Assembly: GCA_032164245.1 (NCBI GenBank)
Contig: JAVMKO010000001.1
Span: 285,641,041 to 285,705,040 of the forward strand
Length of the DNA stretch: 64,000 nucleotides
Source of the DNA: Sternotherus odoratus
Taxonomy: Eukaryota; Chordata; Testudines; Kinosternidae
Direction of reading: 5' to 3'
Positions 45,141-56,354 of the stretch are shown here, piece by piece. The notes under the pieces were generated by a model. The model searched no databases. It was not told where the DNA came from and saw only the letters and a list, made by a program, of their open reading frames with translations. The position numbers and the translations under genes are program-made. Every line of letters begins with the position of its first letter. Position 1 is the first letter of the stretch.

Positions 45141-46689
45141 GGTTTCTACTATTTAGGAAACATGTTTTAAAAGTGAGTTAAGAACTTCTGTTCTCTAAGC
45201 CACCTGCATTTTCTGGAGGCTTCAGGCTCTAGAGAATAGCCATATTATAATACAGTCCCGGCTTATAGATCCAACAGGCAGAATCCTTAGAGGGGAAGAT
45301 GTTCATCTTCCTGGCTACAGAATAGTGTTACACAGAATACTTTACACAGATCTTGGTTCATAGAGAGCTGCTGGGTCTCCAGGAGACCATGCTGCATGGA
45401 GGACACCATTCTGCGGAGTGCGCTACTCTGCCCCGGCAGCATGGCCGCGTGTGCTCAATGCATGGAGGACACCATAGCAGAAGAGGTGCTAGGGCCTTGC
45501 CCCAGCATGGAACGAGGTGCCGGGGCTGAGCCCTGACAAGCTCTGGCACAAATTAAGCTCTGACTTTACAGAAAGAAATGTGCCCCCCTGAGCAGTAGGA
45601 ACGAAGAGATGAGCATTATTCACCACTGCTGAGTGGCGTGCCACATGAATTCTAAAATGCTTCTAATGTCACTCCGAGAGATGGAACAGGTATAGATAGG
45701 TCTTCTTGCTTCAACATGCTGACTCAGTCAAATAGCAGGTGATGCTAATTTTGTTTTCTTGAATATTCAATGTGAAGCTTCTCAAGGCGGAACCTCTTCT
45801 TTTCCAGTGATTATTTTTCTTGATTTACAATTTTGCCTTCCAGCTGCATCTCTCTCGTCAAGTCTCAGGTTTTTTTAACGTTAGGAAAGTTCTATATAAG
45901 TGTGCAATATTTAGACCTTGATAATGTCTGTAACAGAATGTACTAATGGAGTGAATGTTGCAATAAGGTGTCTTCAGCAGTTTGGGGTAACAAGCCCCAC
46001 ATTCTTCCTCCCATAATCCATTCTGGCCCTGAGCCCTTTTAAAGTCTGGCTTGAGCGAAGGATATATTTTCAGTCAGTTAGAAATTGAATATAAACGACA
46101 TTGCTTTGTGAAACATTTATGCAAAGTGATAAACCAAGAAGGTGGTTTGCTAGCAAAGTGCTAGATGAGTGTCCGATCACTTAGAGTTTAGTAAACAGGA
46201 ATTTATTGTAATAGCTTATTGCTGATTTATTCCCTTTTAATACACTGTGGCTGTGAAGGCGGATGAGTGCTGCATCAGGAGGGAGGCCTCTGGTTGTCTT
46301 GGATCTCCTTGCCACTGGCTCCGGTTTTTCCTCCTGCCAAGTCTTGTGTGGTCACTGCCTGTGCACTGGTTTCCCCACGTTATAATATTTCACGTGCAGG
46401 CCTCTGCCAAAGAGTTCACACCCACACAAAGCCCTGCAGCGACAGACGAATGGCAGGGAAGACAGGAGCAGTGATCTCTGGGAGTCCTTAGTACAAATCT
46501 GCCCGCAAGTGGCAGCCAGGTGACAGTCGTCTTGTGCTTGGATGAGACAACTGCATTTCGGCAGCAGTGGCTGTGACTGAGCAGGCCCTTTTAGGATCCC
46601 CTCTGCTCACCCCAGATGGGGAGGGGGGCTAGAAAAAGTGCCCCAAACATAGATTGTCTCACACTCTTCTGACGGGATGGTCATATCCA
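45141..46689. other. Intergenic stretch between RAB30 and DDIAS
   Basis: No gene recognised; one GC-rich repeat piece at 45360 is listed. Frames around 46247-46491 are short and unlike known proteins. Confidence 0.45.
45360..45560. repeat. Unassigned GC-rich interspersed repeat
   Basis: CATGGAGGACACCAT occurs twice (about 45395 and 45462), followed by GTGCCGGGGCTGAGCCCTG, a motif shared by reptile hAT-like repeats. No paired termini found. Confidence 0.35.
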
Positions 46690-48245
46690 GGGGGGTCACT
46701 CAACTCCGCGGCGAAACAGGAGCTATACAACAATGAATTTTGCCACCTGGAATGTCCACCCCCTTATGGACTCTCAGCACAGTGAATGCCCAGAAAGAAG
46801 AACTGCCATAATTGCCAGAGATCTGGCAAGACTCACCATTGACATTGCAGCTCTCAGTGAGACCCATTGGGCTGATGAGGGCCAATTAAAAGAGGACGGA
46901 GGTGGCTACGCCTTCTTCTGGAAAGTAAAGCCACCTGAAGAGAGACGCACTCATGGGATTCGCTTTGCCATGAAAATTAAGAGAGCCAGTCAGCTTTTGG
47001 AGCTTCCGGTGGGGATCGGCAACCATCTCGTGACTCTTCGGCTCAAGCTCAGCAACAACCAGTATGTCACGGTCATCTGCGTATCCGCCCCGACTCTCGA
47101 TGATGAGGAAGACAATAAGGAGCAGTTTTATAGCGCTCTTGATACAGTCCTCACCTAAGACAGACAAACTCATCCTCCTGGGAGATTTCAATGCCAGAGT
47201 CAGCCGGGACTCCCAACTCTGGAGTGGCACAATACGCAAAGAAAGGGTGGGAAATATAAACCCCAATGATGTTCTCCTCTTCACATGTGCGTGGTGCATT
47301 GCATGACTTGCTCATCACAAATACCATCTTCAGGCAGAGTAACAAATTTAGGACCACTTGGAAATATCCTTGGTCCAAACACTGTCACCTCCTTGACTGT
47401 TATAGTCAGAGCTGGAGATTACACCAATGTCCGTATAACACGAGCCATGAGAGATACAGATCACTATTGGACAGACCATTGATTAGTAAGATCAGTCATA
47501 TACCTGCAGCTTGCTCCACCACTGCAAACACCCAAAGACTAAGCAAAAGCAGTGCAGTGTCAAAGCACTTCAGGACCAAGCCAGCTGTGAGATATTCCAG
47601 CAATCCCCATCTGAGAAACTCTCTAACTTGCCTGATAGCATCATGGACATTCAAGAGGACTGAGATCAACTTAAAAATACCATCCACCGTGCATGTGCTG
47701 AAACTATAGGATATTCCACTCGTCGGCACCAAGACCGGTTTGACGAAACTAAGGAGGAAATCCTAGTATTAGTTCAACAGAAAAGAATTGCTTTCTGTGA
47801 CTGGCAAAATGATTCCTCTAACCAATGAAAACATGAGGCTTATCACCTGCTCAAAGCCAAAGTCCAAAGGACACCAAAATACATGACATCCAAAATAAGT
47901 TATGGCAAGAGCAGGCCTCTGAGACCCAGGGTTTCATAGATCGGGGTGACACAAGAACAAGCAACAAAAGCTACATATGGGCCAAGCTCCAAAGGCCCAA
48001 CTCCTTTACGTTCCCAGGATGGCTTCACCCTCAAGGACATTAAGCAACGCTGGAAGGAGCACTTGGAGAGCCTGCTAAACCGTGAATCCACGGTCTCTGA
48101 AGACACCATCGAGTCTATGGTATAGAATATCTGAAGTGACTCTCTCTTTACATCCCTTGGGCTGCCTGTGCTATTCATTACTGTGAAAACAGCTCTTGCT
48201 GCACCCATTGCAATTGGCTCCTGCAAGTCTGGGTTTGGTGGCTAA
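46690..48245 (+). pseudogene. APE-endonuclease LINE fragment ('craniofacial development protein 2-like')
   Basis: A non-LTR retrotransposon remnant. The first frame (46733-47158) starts MNFATWNVHPLMDS and contains IDIAALSETHW, matching the N-terminal exonuclease-endonuclease-phosphatase fold with its catalytic Asn and Glu. After a frameshift, LILLGDFNARVSRDSQLW (in the frame 47064-47306) gives the GDFNAR motif. After another, 47266 onward gives a LLITNTIFRQ-like motif. The pre-RT linker (about 48040-48120) is recognisable, then the copy ends before the reverse transcriptase. Proteins of this type are often annotated as CFDP2-like in vertebrate databases. Confidence 0.75.
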
Positions 48246-48349
48246 TGGCTATTGAATTTCTTTAGCATTGGTAAAAATGGCTGCAGGCTGATGTCCTGGC
48301 TGCAGACAGTGGTTTGCAAAGATAGAAAGCGGTGATTAGTAATGTAGAA

Positions 48350-48380
48350 ATAGGTGTGTGTGTGTGTGTGTGTGGGGGGG
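48350..48380 (+). repeat. GT dinucleotide repeat
   Basis: About ten GT units running into a G run. Confidence 0.85.
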
Positions 48381-48666
48381 TGTCTATGTCCCCGTGTGGG
48401 ACAATGGGACTTCCAGACGCTCTGTTGACGAGGCTCACAATTATAGTCAAAAGTATTGATTTGTGTATTGTTCACAGAAGTCACTTTATCCCTAAGGACT
48501 GATGCTTGTTCAACTTCTTCTCATGCTGAATGAAGAGGGGAAGTGGAAATGCTGGGCCTGGCATGGCACGTTGAGTATTCTGGATCTTCTTTGTGACTGG
48601 GAAAGAAGATTGCAATAGAGTGGAGCTGAAAATGCAAAGTGTCAGCTTGGCTCTCTTCCTTTAGAA

Positions 48667-48945
48667 CAGTGGTTCTCAACTTATTATATATGCAACCCAT
48701 AATGTGTTACCTGGGCCACGCAGCAGTCCCGACCCCCTGCCATGGCAGTCCTCCGTCCTCCACCCCTGTGGGGCTGGGCTGGTGACCTTGGGCCTCTGAC
48801 CCCTCTGTGCTGGGCAGCGGGGCAGCCCAGACCCCTCATGCCAGGCGGCCAGGAACCTGGTAGATTTGGGCACATGGGCCGGCCTTTAGCACATGACTGA
48901 GCTGGGCTGCAGCTGCATGCTAATTGGGCCGTGGGTTGAGAACCG
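48667..48945. mobile_element. hAT-type MITE
   Basis: Termini CAGTGGTTCTCAACTT and GGTTGAGAACCG. Identical duplications CTTTAGAA at 48659-48666 and 48946-48953. Length 279 bp. Confidence 0.93.
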
Positions 48946-49138
48946 CTTTAGAAGGACCCTATTCTTCCATGCACAATTCAGTTTTCTTAAAAAAATGTAT
49001 CCGGTCTCTGACTTCTGATTGCTCTGTGCTTCTAACACTGGGATGGCTTGAATTTGACTCTTTAATCTTTTGGGTGCGTTGGCTTCACTGGCTTGTTTAT
49101 CCAGTATCCATCATGGACGGATTCAAGACCTAGTAGAC

Positions 49139-50802
49139 CAGGGGTCGGGCAGCCGCTCTTTGAGGGGGTGTGAGGTGCAGGTTCTGGCCTGGAGTCGCTT
49201 ACTGCAGGCGGCTCCTGCCTGACAGCAGGGCTCTGACCCCACGCTGCTCCCGGGAGCATCTGGCTGCTGGCACGGAGGGAGGGGGGCAGCAGGTTTCTGT
49301 GCGCTGCCTGTGCCTGCAAGCATCGCCCCTGCTGTTACCCGCACAAATTCTCTATCCCTTCCACACTATAGGGACATACACCTTTACCCAGTTCCTAGGG
49401 CTCAAGGTGAAACCCTGTTAATTTGTACAACCACCCTTCCCCAATTCCTAGGGCTCAGGACACATCTTCCTGCGGGTTGGCAGGACCTTTAGCCGCTGAA
49501 AGAGCCTCACACAGTAATATCCTTATCCTATTTATTGACAATTCCCAAACAAACAGAATACACAAGCTAAACACACAGTATCATGCTCACCAATCCTGGG
49601 ACAGGCAAGCAGGCTTCCCCTGTATATGACAAGCAAGGTCAGTCTCTGGATCTTAGCTGCTGCACCTCAGGGTCAGAAAAGTCCTGGCAGCTTTTATCTT
49701 AGGCTGGGTCTTGGAGGTGAGTTCTTTTCCTCAGGGGTTCCTTATCTCCTTTGGTCTTCTTCCAGCCCTTCTCCTCCTTGCTTCTGGTATTTTTTTCTGA
49801 TCTTCTTCTCCTCAGCTTCTTCTTGAGTCTTGCTTCTTTTAACCAATTATCTTAGTATAATTTTACTAACCAATCCTAACAAAATTACCTAACCAATCCT
49901 ACCCCACCACCTTAACTGATTTACACCTAGCACAATTAATTATACAGGAGACAGAAACCTTTTCAAACCAGACAGAGATCACAGGTCAAACAATAGGAAA
50001 GTGTCCTGACAATGCTTTATCTGGTGACAGTGAGAACTATTAGGGCGAGTCCCCCTCTCACAAACTGGTGTGAATCTTTTTAATACATTTTAGATGGAAT
50101 GTGAGTATGTGACTCCAGGGCTGCAGCTGATGGCTGCTGCATCTTCAGTCTGGCTGCAGAAGGCGGCTTTGGTTCAGGCCTCCAACATGGCTACAGAAAA
50201 GCCGGATAGTTACACTGCAGCCCCCGTTGGCCGGTTCATGGCCATTGGGAGCTGTGAGGATGATGCTGGGGGTAGGGAGCAGTGTGCAGAGCCACCTCCC
50301 CGGCCAGAGGCGTACAGAGAAGTGACAGCAGCCAGCCACTTCCAGGAGCGGCGTGGGGCCAGGGCAGGCAGACAGCCTGCCTGAGCCCTGCTGCGCCACT
50401 GACTGGGAGCCTCCCGTGGTAAACACCTCCGGCCCGAGCCTGCACCTCACGCCCCCTCCCACACCCAACCCCTTCCCCCAGGTCAGAACCTTCTCCTGCA
50501 TCCAAACTCCCACCCAGACCCTGCACCCCAACCCCCTGCTCCAGGTCAGAACCCCCTCCTGCACCCAAACTCCCAGACCCTGCACCCCAACCCCCTGCCC
50601 AGAGCCCTCTCCCGTTTATATTCAAATTCAAACGGCAAAAGTTGCATTAAAAGTATTGGTGAGTAGTAATAACATGTTAAAATTTTATTAGTTGATAAAT
50701 TTTAACTCTACAAAATTTGCCTGTGATGTGGATCTCGAAATATTTTGGTCAAACACAAAAGCAAACAATGACTGCTCTTCTTTGAAAGGCTGCCGACCCC
50801 TG
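49139..50802. mobile_element. hAT-type non-autonomous element carrying a nested insertion
   Basis: Termini CAGGGGTCGGGCAGCCG and GGCTGCCGACCCCTG. Identical duplications TAGTAGAC at 49131-49138 and 50803-50810. The GC-rich body is interrupted by AT-rich, LTR-like sequence from about 49330 to 50060. Confidence 0.92.
49331..50060 (-). mobile_element. Probable solo LTR nested in the hAT element at 49139
   Basis: Read on the minus strand it starts TGTGAGAGGGGGACTC and ends GGGTAACA. It has an A-rich TATA-like box (AGATAAAAGCTGCC) and AATAAA (TTTATT on the + strand near 49529) in the expected order. No matching duplication was found, so the ends are uncertain. Confidence 0.42.
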
Positions 50803-50944
50803 TAGTAGACCTTCTAGAATCTCCATGGAGCAGCACAGGGTTGGTCCCTAAAATATAAAAGAGAATCCACAGTCATGGTGCCCTTTGGTGATAAGTTGGC
50901 CAACTACAGCAGGGTCATGCCTCAGTTCCCTGAGTCTCCGTATT

Positions 50945-51045
50945 AAGCTTATGCTGAAATAAATTGGTTAGTCTCTAAGGTGCCACAAGTACTCCTGTTC
51001 TTTTTACAGATACAGACTAACATGGCTGCTACTCTGAAACCTGTA
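50945..51045 (-). mobile_element. Single-arm copy of the foldback/Penelope-like family
   Basis: Contains TTAGTCTCTAAGGTGCCACA and CAGATACAGACTAACATGGC, the common reptile form of this repeat. No inverted arm. Confidence 0.65.
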
Positions 51046-51822
51046 TTACTTCAGAGACAACTCTGTGACCTATTTAGTCTAACAATGCCCCTTCTTGAGG
51101 TGATTCTTTATGTAACATCAACAAATCCATCCCTGTTTCCAATTCTAATCCAGCCTATGAACCTCTGGCTCCTCTAGGGCTTAGTCTTTACAAATCCCTC
51201 ATCAAATCTCTCTTGGCCTGGCCAAAACACTCTTGTGTCTGGCTCCATCACCACCTTATAAGCTCCTCTGGTTTTAGACTTCCCAGGCCTCTCTTGCTTT
51301 TCAGGCGTAACCTGAGCCTCTGCCAAAGGCTGCAATGTCTACCCTGTTATGAGTGCAAGTCTGTCTGCGCTGGCTAGGAGACTGGCTCACTTGGAATATT
51401 TTTCACCTTTAGGTGAGTTAAATGTTCCCAGGGACGGGCGCTGCAGACCAAAAACCCACCCCTTTTATCTGGCATTTGGAAGCACAAACTTCCTTTTGCA
51501 AATACCTTTCCTTTTCTTGGTTTTTCGCTGTACTTGCTTTAATGACAAGTTATTGAAATAAAAAATCTGTCTGTACCACAAGTGTGACTGAAAATAAATC
51601 CATGAGTTCCAAAGAATCCCTTTTCTAGCCAGGTTAGGAAATAAACTTGAGCTCTGTTTGCAGTAGGTAAAGAAATGAGGCTCTGAATCCATGGCTTAAC
51701 TTTATTTGATGCATTCTTTGTCTCATGAAGTAAATACAATAACATTTATCAACAATGGTTTTTTCCTCCCTCCACTTTCCACTTCTGCATGTCTTGTGGC
51801 ATAAATAACATGGATTTGATAG

Positions 51823-52045
51823 AATCAGAGAGGTAGCCGTGTTAGTCTGGAATAGCAGAGGTAACAAAGTCCTGTGGCACCTTAAAGACTAACTATAAAG
51901 TTTTGAAGCATGAGCTTTCGTGGGCTAATACCCACTTCGTCGGATGCTTTCCACTGCTTGCATCCGACGAAGTGGGTATTAGCCCACGAAAGCTCATGCT
52001 TCAAAACTTTATAGTTAGTCTTTAAGGTGCCACAGGACTTTACCT
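51823..52045. mobile_element. Foldback insertion with 13-bp duplication and ribozyme-like core
   Basis: The left arm (AATCAGAGAGGTAGCCGTG ... CCCACTTCGTCGGATGC, to about 51948) is followed by a 12-base loop and an inverted arm (GCATCCGACGAAGTGGG ... TTTAAGGTGCCACAGGACTT). The duplication ATGGATTTGATAG is at 51810-51822 and 52046-52058. Arms match almost perfectly over about 80 bp. Confidence 0.85.
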
Positions 52046-53139
52046 ATGGATTTGATAGAGCCTTTGCAGTAAGGTCAAGTCTACACTGAGCATCTTCCAA
52101 AATTCTAGCACTGGTGTAGGATTACATGATATGGTACCAAAAACTCCTGCATCTGGTCTACATCAACAGTTGCTGACATTGTTTCCAGGGGAGCCAAACC
52201 AGTGCTAGGCCAATGGCAGGAGAACTTCTGAAAGTGTTTGGACTGCTCAATGTCTGATGTTAGAGGCACCAATCAAGGATTTAGGCCTGCATTGTGCTAG
52301 GTGTTGAATGGATACATAGTAAAGAACTCACAATCTTATATAGTACCTCTCACTAGGGAATCTGAGCTTCTCAGAACACTAATTATTCCCTGTAACACCA
52401 GCTGCTCCTCCCTGCAGGGACCTAAGCAATGTGAAGTAGGCTTTATGCGATCTACAGATGGAGAAATTGAAACACAGTGGAGAGCAAAAAAGCAAACTGG
52501 TGATTGAGATGGGAATAAGCAGACCTTCATGTGTAGAAGTAATCCAGCAGGTGGAGACAGTAAGAAATGATGCCTTTTATTTGTACTGGGCCAACATAAT
52601 CTACTCAAGCTTTCAAGGGTTTATTTTGCACAGTGGGATGAATTGTTAATATGCAGATGTAATAGTTTCCATATACCGCTCAATTCAGAGATTGACAAAC
52701 ACCTGTGGAGTTGGCATTTGTGCCATTACTTCTGCAGTGTTAAGAATATGTTTAAAGTCCGATGAGATACTGTTGGCAATAGATTTAATAAATAAATACA
52801 ATTTGGCTTCCACACCAGGAGAGCCTCTGAGGGGGAAATGTGTGGGTGGTTTGGGTTTTTTTTTGCATTCCAATAGAGTGACAACTAAACTTACTGTTTA
52901 TTAAAGGGGGGGAGGGAACTCATGCATCACCCAGGGCTCTACACTTGCAGAATATTTCATAGAGATTCCTTATAACTGGCCTTCTTAGCAGTCAGAGTTT
53001 ACTAAGATTTCATTTTTCGTCAATATTTTGGGGCAGAAATATGTCATCTGATCAAGTCAGAAGGCATGGATCTTGTTAATATTCATTTTGAACCACAGGC
53101 ATATCTGATCATGAAACCATACATATTTTAATACATGCC

Positions 53140-53354
53140 TGTAGCAGGCAGCTGACTGCTCCCTCCTAGGCCAGCAACAGGCAGAAGCCTCTGAAAGCCC
53201 GGCCTGCTAGGGAAGTCTAATCAGCCACCTGACTGTAGCCCTGGGCTGCAGAGGGCTTAATGGGCTCCACCTGGCTGTCTCCACAGGATATAAAGCCTGC
53301 CAGGGAGGAAGAGAGTAGGAAGGAGAAGGTGAAGGGGCAGGGGCAGGGGCAGGG

Positions 53355-53392
<38 letters not shown>

Positions 53393-53601
53393 GGAAAAAG
53401 CTAGCTGAGGCTGAAAGCCTGCAGGAGCTAGCTAATCCTGGGGCCAGCCAGACTGAGGGCTGAGCCTAAGCTGAAGTTGTAAATAAGCTGTATATAGGTG
53501 GTGGGGTTTGTGCACTGTATAAAAGAATAAAAGACACCGGTGAAGCCAAAAAGCAGTCTCCTGCCTGTATTTCGAAGAGGGCGGTCAGAGGCCCGCTTAC
53601 A
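53140..53601 (+). mobile_element. Solo LTR with 5-bp duplication
   Basis: Starts TGTAGCAGGCAG and ends CCCGCTTACA (TG...CA). Flanked by ATGCC at 53135-53139 and 53602-53606. It has a TATA-like GGATATAAAGCCTGC near 53290 and AATAAAAGACACC near 53528, in the order expected of an LTR. The variable CAGGGG/CAGGAG hexamer array at 53337-53390 lies in it. No internal retroelement genes are present. Confidence 0.9.
53337..53390 (+). repeat. Hexanucleotide minisatellite in the LTR
   Basis: About nine GGGGCA then GGAGCA units in tandem, following GAAGGTGAA. It creates a Gly-Gln/Glu-Gln repeat in a chance reading frame. Confidence 0.9.
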
Positions 53602-53990
53602 ATGCCATGGATTTTTAGCACAGTAAGTTGCATTACAGATGTGTTTCTATTTCATTTTCCACAACTATTGACAAAGAAAAACTTCAACTAGAGGAGCTCC
53701 ATTCATTCCTGTCAATCTGCAGAAATACCCTTTCTGCTCCTCTTTCATTTATGCTTCAGTCTTATTTTGCTTCACGGATCACCTCTGAAATTGTAGACTA
53801 AGTAGCTTTCCTACTTCATTTAACCTGTGAGGAAAACCTTTTGCTGCTAATATTTGAATTCATTTCTATTTTGAGTGATTGTTTTCCTTTGTAATATTGC
53901 CTAACCAGCATGTTGTTGTTTGTACTTTACATGTTATAAGCTCAGATTCTAGGGGTCTATAGTTTTTGCTTAAGCTTGTTTCTTCTAAAG

Positions 53991-56346
53991 CAGGGGTGTC
54001 AAACTCAATTGCAAAGGGGGCCAAAACTCAAAACTCGCGGGCCGAACAGTATAACCATTTATTTAACAGACTAAATATTTATGTTTTTTAACCATTAATA
54101 TGAACCAAAATACAGGATATCATTCCAAAATAAATACATTTCAACTTAAAATATTTTGCTCTTCATAAAAAAATATCCTGTCAATACAATACATTCAAAA
54201 TCTGTACATGCTGGAATATTAAAAAATCTGAAAATATAAATAAAAAATTGAATTTAAAGCAAAAGTATAATCATAACAAATCATAACATTCCATTTTCTT
54301 GTCCTATTTAGTCAGAGCCTGATACTTGGAGTCTTTTCTTTGCAACAAGTTCGTTTATGTTTGGGGTTAGGTTCTGTGTTGTGAAGATTCTCAGGATCGA
54401 TTGCAGGTGTTCATCAGTGAGGCGACTCCTGTGTGACGTTTTGTTAATTTTCATCACAGAGAACAGCTGCTCGCACAGATATGTGCTGCCAAACATGGAC
54501 AGGATTCGAGCCGCATGTTGGCGGAGCTGCGGCATCGCTTCAGGAATGAAGCGAGTGAACTGTGCTGGCCCCGCAGTGTCGTACTTTGCCTTCAGTGTCC
54601 CGTTACATTGCAGTTCTATCAGCTCCATCTGCATTTCTACAGGTGCGGTTTCCACATCGACTGCAAATGGGTTGCGAAGCAGCTCGAAGTTACTTTTCTG
54701 TGCCTCAAAGTCACTGAAGCGCCGTGCGAACTCAGTGCACAGCGCGCTGAGTTTTTCAGCAAAGGTGGCATTTGGGAAAACTGTGGCACTTTCTTGGTTC
54801 CGTATTACTTGGCAACAGGGAAAGTGAGACAAGTTGCATTGGTGCATTTGTGTCTCCCATAAGCGCAGCTTCACTTGAAATGCCTTCACTGCATCATGCA
54901 TATCGGTTATTATGTGCTCCCGTCCCTGGAGTTGAAGGTTTAAAGCGCTAAGATGCGACGTTATGTCAGCCAGGAACGCCAACTCACATTTCCACTTTTC
55001 ATCCCGCAGAACTGTGCAGTCTTTCCCCTTACTGTCCATGAACTGGCAGATTTCCTCTCGCAGCTCAAAGTGTCTTTTGAGAACTTTTCCCCGACTTAGC
55101 CACCGGACCTCCGTATGATATGGCATATCGCCAAACTCGCTATCTATTTCCCGCAGAAAAGACTGGAATTGGCGGTGATTTAAACCGTGGGCTCTGATAA
55201 AGTTGACGGTTTGTGTTACAGTGTTCATCACATGATCCATTTTTAGGACTTTAGCACTCAGCGATTCCTGGTGTATGATGCAGTGATACACTGTCAACTC
55301 ACCGGCACAGTTCTCCTCCCGCATCTTTGAGCGCATCCTTCCCACCATTTTTTTCACCACACATAGCAGGTGCGCCATCTGTTGTAAGTCCAACGAGTTT
55401 TTCCCACGGCAGTTTCATGTCGGTTACACTTTGAAATACATTTCCAAAGATGTCTTCTCCTTTCGTTGTCCCGTGCATCGATTTAATGTCCAGTATTTCC
55501 TCTGTTACGCACAAATTGGAATCCACACCACGGATAAATATCGCCAGCTGTGCAGTGTCAGTCACGTCAGTAGTTTCATCCACGGCAAGGGAGTATGCAA
55601 CAAAATCTTTTGCTCTTTCAATCAACTGTGTTTTCAAATCAGTCGCCATCTCACAAACCCGATTAGCAACAGTGTTTCTGCTGAGGCTTACATTTGCAAA
55701 CGCTCGCGTTTTATCTGGACAAAGGACGTCGCACACTTTCATCATACAATTCTTTACGAATTCCCCCTCGGTAAACGGCCGTCCTGATTTGGCGATCTCT
55801 TCGGCCACAATGAAACTTGCTTTCACAGCAGCTTCACTTTGTGATTTTGCTTTGGTGAAAAACGTCTGCTGGGATGTCAAATTCTTCTTCAACTCCTCTA
55901 CCTTTTGTAGCTTCTGTCCTGCGCTCAGGTTTTTGAATTTGTTCTCATGTTTCGTCTCGTAGTGCCGTCTTAGGTTATACTCCTTCATTACAGCGATATT
56001 ACTCCCGCAAAGGAGACACACTGGTTTACCTGCAATTTCAGTAAACATATACTCATTCTCCCACCGGCTTTGAAAGCCTCGGTTTTCAGAATCAATTTTT
56101 CTCTTGGCCATTGTTGGGGTCTAGCTTTGATTTGATATTAGCGTTGTATACATCAACAGACCGCGAACTTGAACCGCGGCTTGCCGTTGGCGGCAATTGC
56201 ACTGCATCATGGGATTTGTAGTGTGTGTTATTGGGGCGTCATATCACAGGGCCATTAAAAACAGATATATAAAACGATTTCACGGGCCGGATATAATTGT
56301 ATGGCGGGCCGGATGTGGCCCGCGGGCCTTGAGTTTGACACATGTG
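53991..56346 (-). mobile_element. Autonomous hAT (Charlie-like) DNA transposon with 8-bp target duplication
   Basis: A 2,356-bp element. The left end is CAGGGGTGTCAAACTCAA and the right end is an inverted, slightly diverged copy (TTGAGTTTGACACATGTG). It is flanked by identical 8-bp duplications TTCTAAAG at 53983-53990 and 56347-56354, the hAT signature. It encodes one transposase on the minus strand, split by a single frameshift. Inner flanks hold GGCCCGCGGGCC-type GC-rich subterminal motifs also seen in the non-autonomous hAT copies elsewhere in the window. Confidence 0.95.
54308..56111 (-). pseudogene. hAT transposase, two frames separated by one frameshift
   Basis: The first frame (56111-55299) starts [10 protein letters not shown] with a BED-type zinc finger (Cys32, Cys35, His50, His55), then [11 protein letters not shown], the first acidic catalytic segment. 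The second frame (to 54308) continues through the large insertion domain to the C-terminal hAT dimerization domain (SMFGSTYLCEQLFSVMKINK). The frames meet near a seven-base homopolymer at about 55346-55352, consistent with a one-base indel. Related transposases were domesticated in GTF2IRD2 and ZBED/FAM200-type genes. TIRs and a duplication here indicate a mobile element rather than a host gene. Apart from the indel I see no internal stop, so the copy is young or was recently constrained. Confidence 0.88.
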
Positions 56347-56354
56347 TTCTAAAG

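Larger units (their letters stand above)
50811..53134. other. Intergenic stretch
   Basis: Other than the foldback-family copies at 50945 and 51823, no gene is seen. A CAGTGGAGAGCAAAAAAGC-type piece at about 52320-52640 may be an old SINE-like relic. Confidence 0.4.

Noticed and set aside
46733..47158. Host gene 'craniofacial development protein 2'
   Set aside because: The sequence is a LINE endonuclease fragment broken by several frameshifts and truncated before the RT.
53260..53463. Frame with Gly-Gln/Glu-Gln repeats
   Set aside because: It translates the hexamer array in a solo LTR.
54308..56111. Domesticated host gene of GTF2IRD2/ZBED type
   Set aside because: TIRs, identical 8-bp duplications and a frameshift show an ordinary transposon copy.
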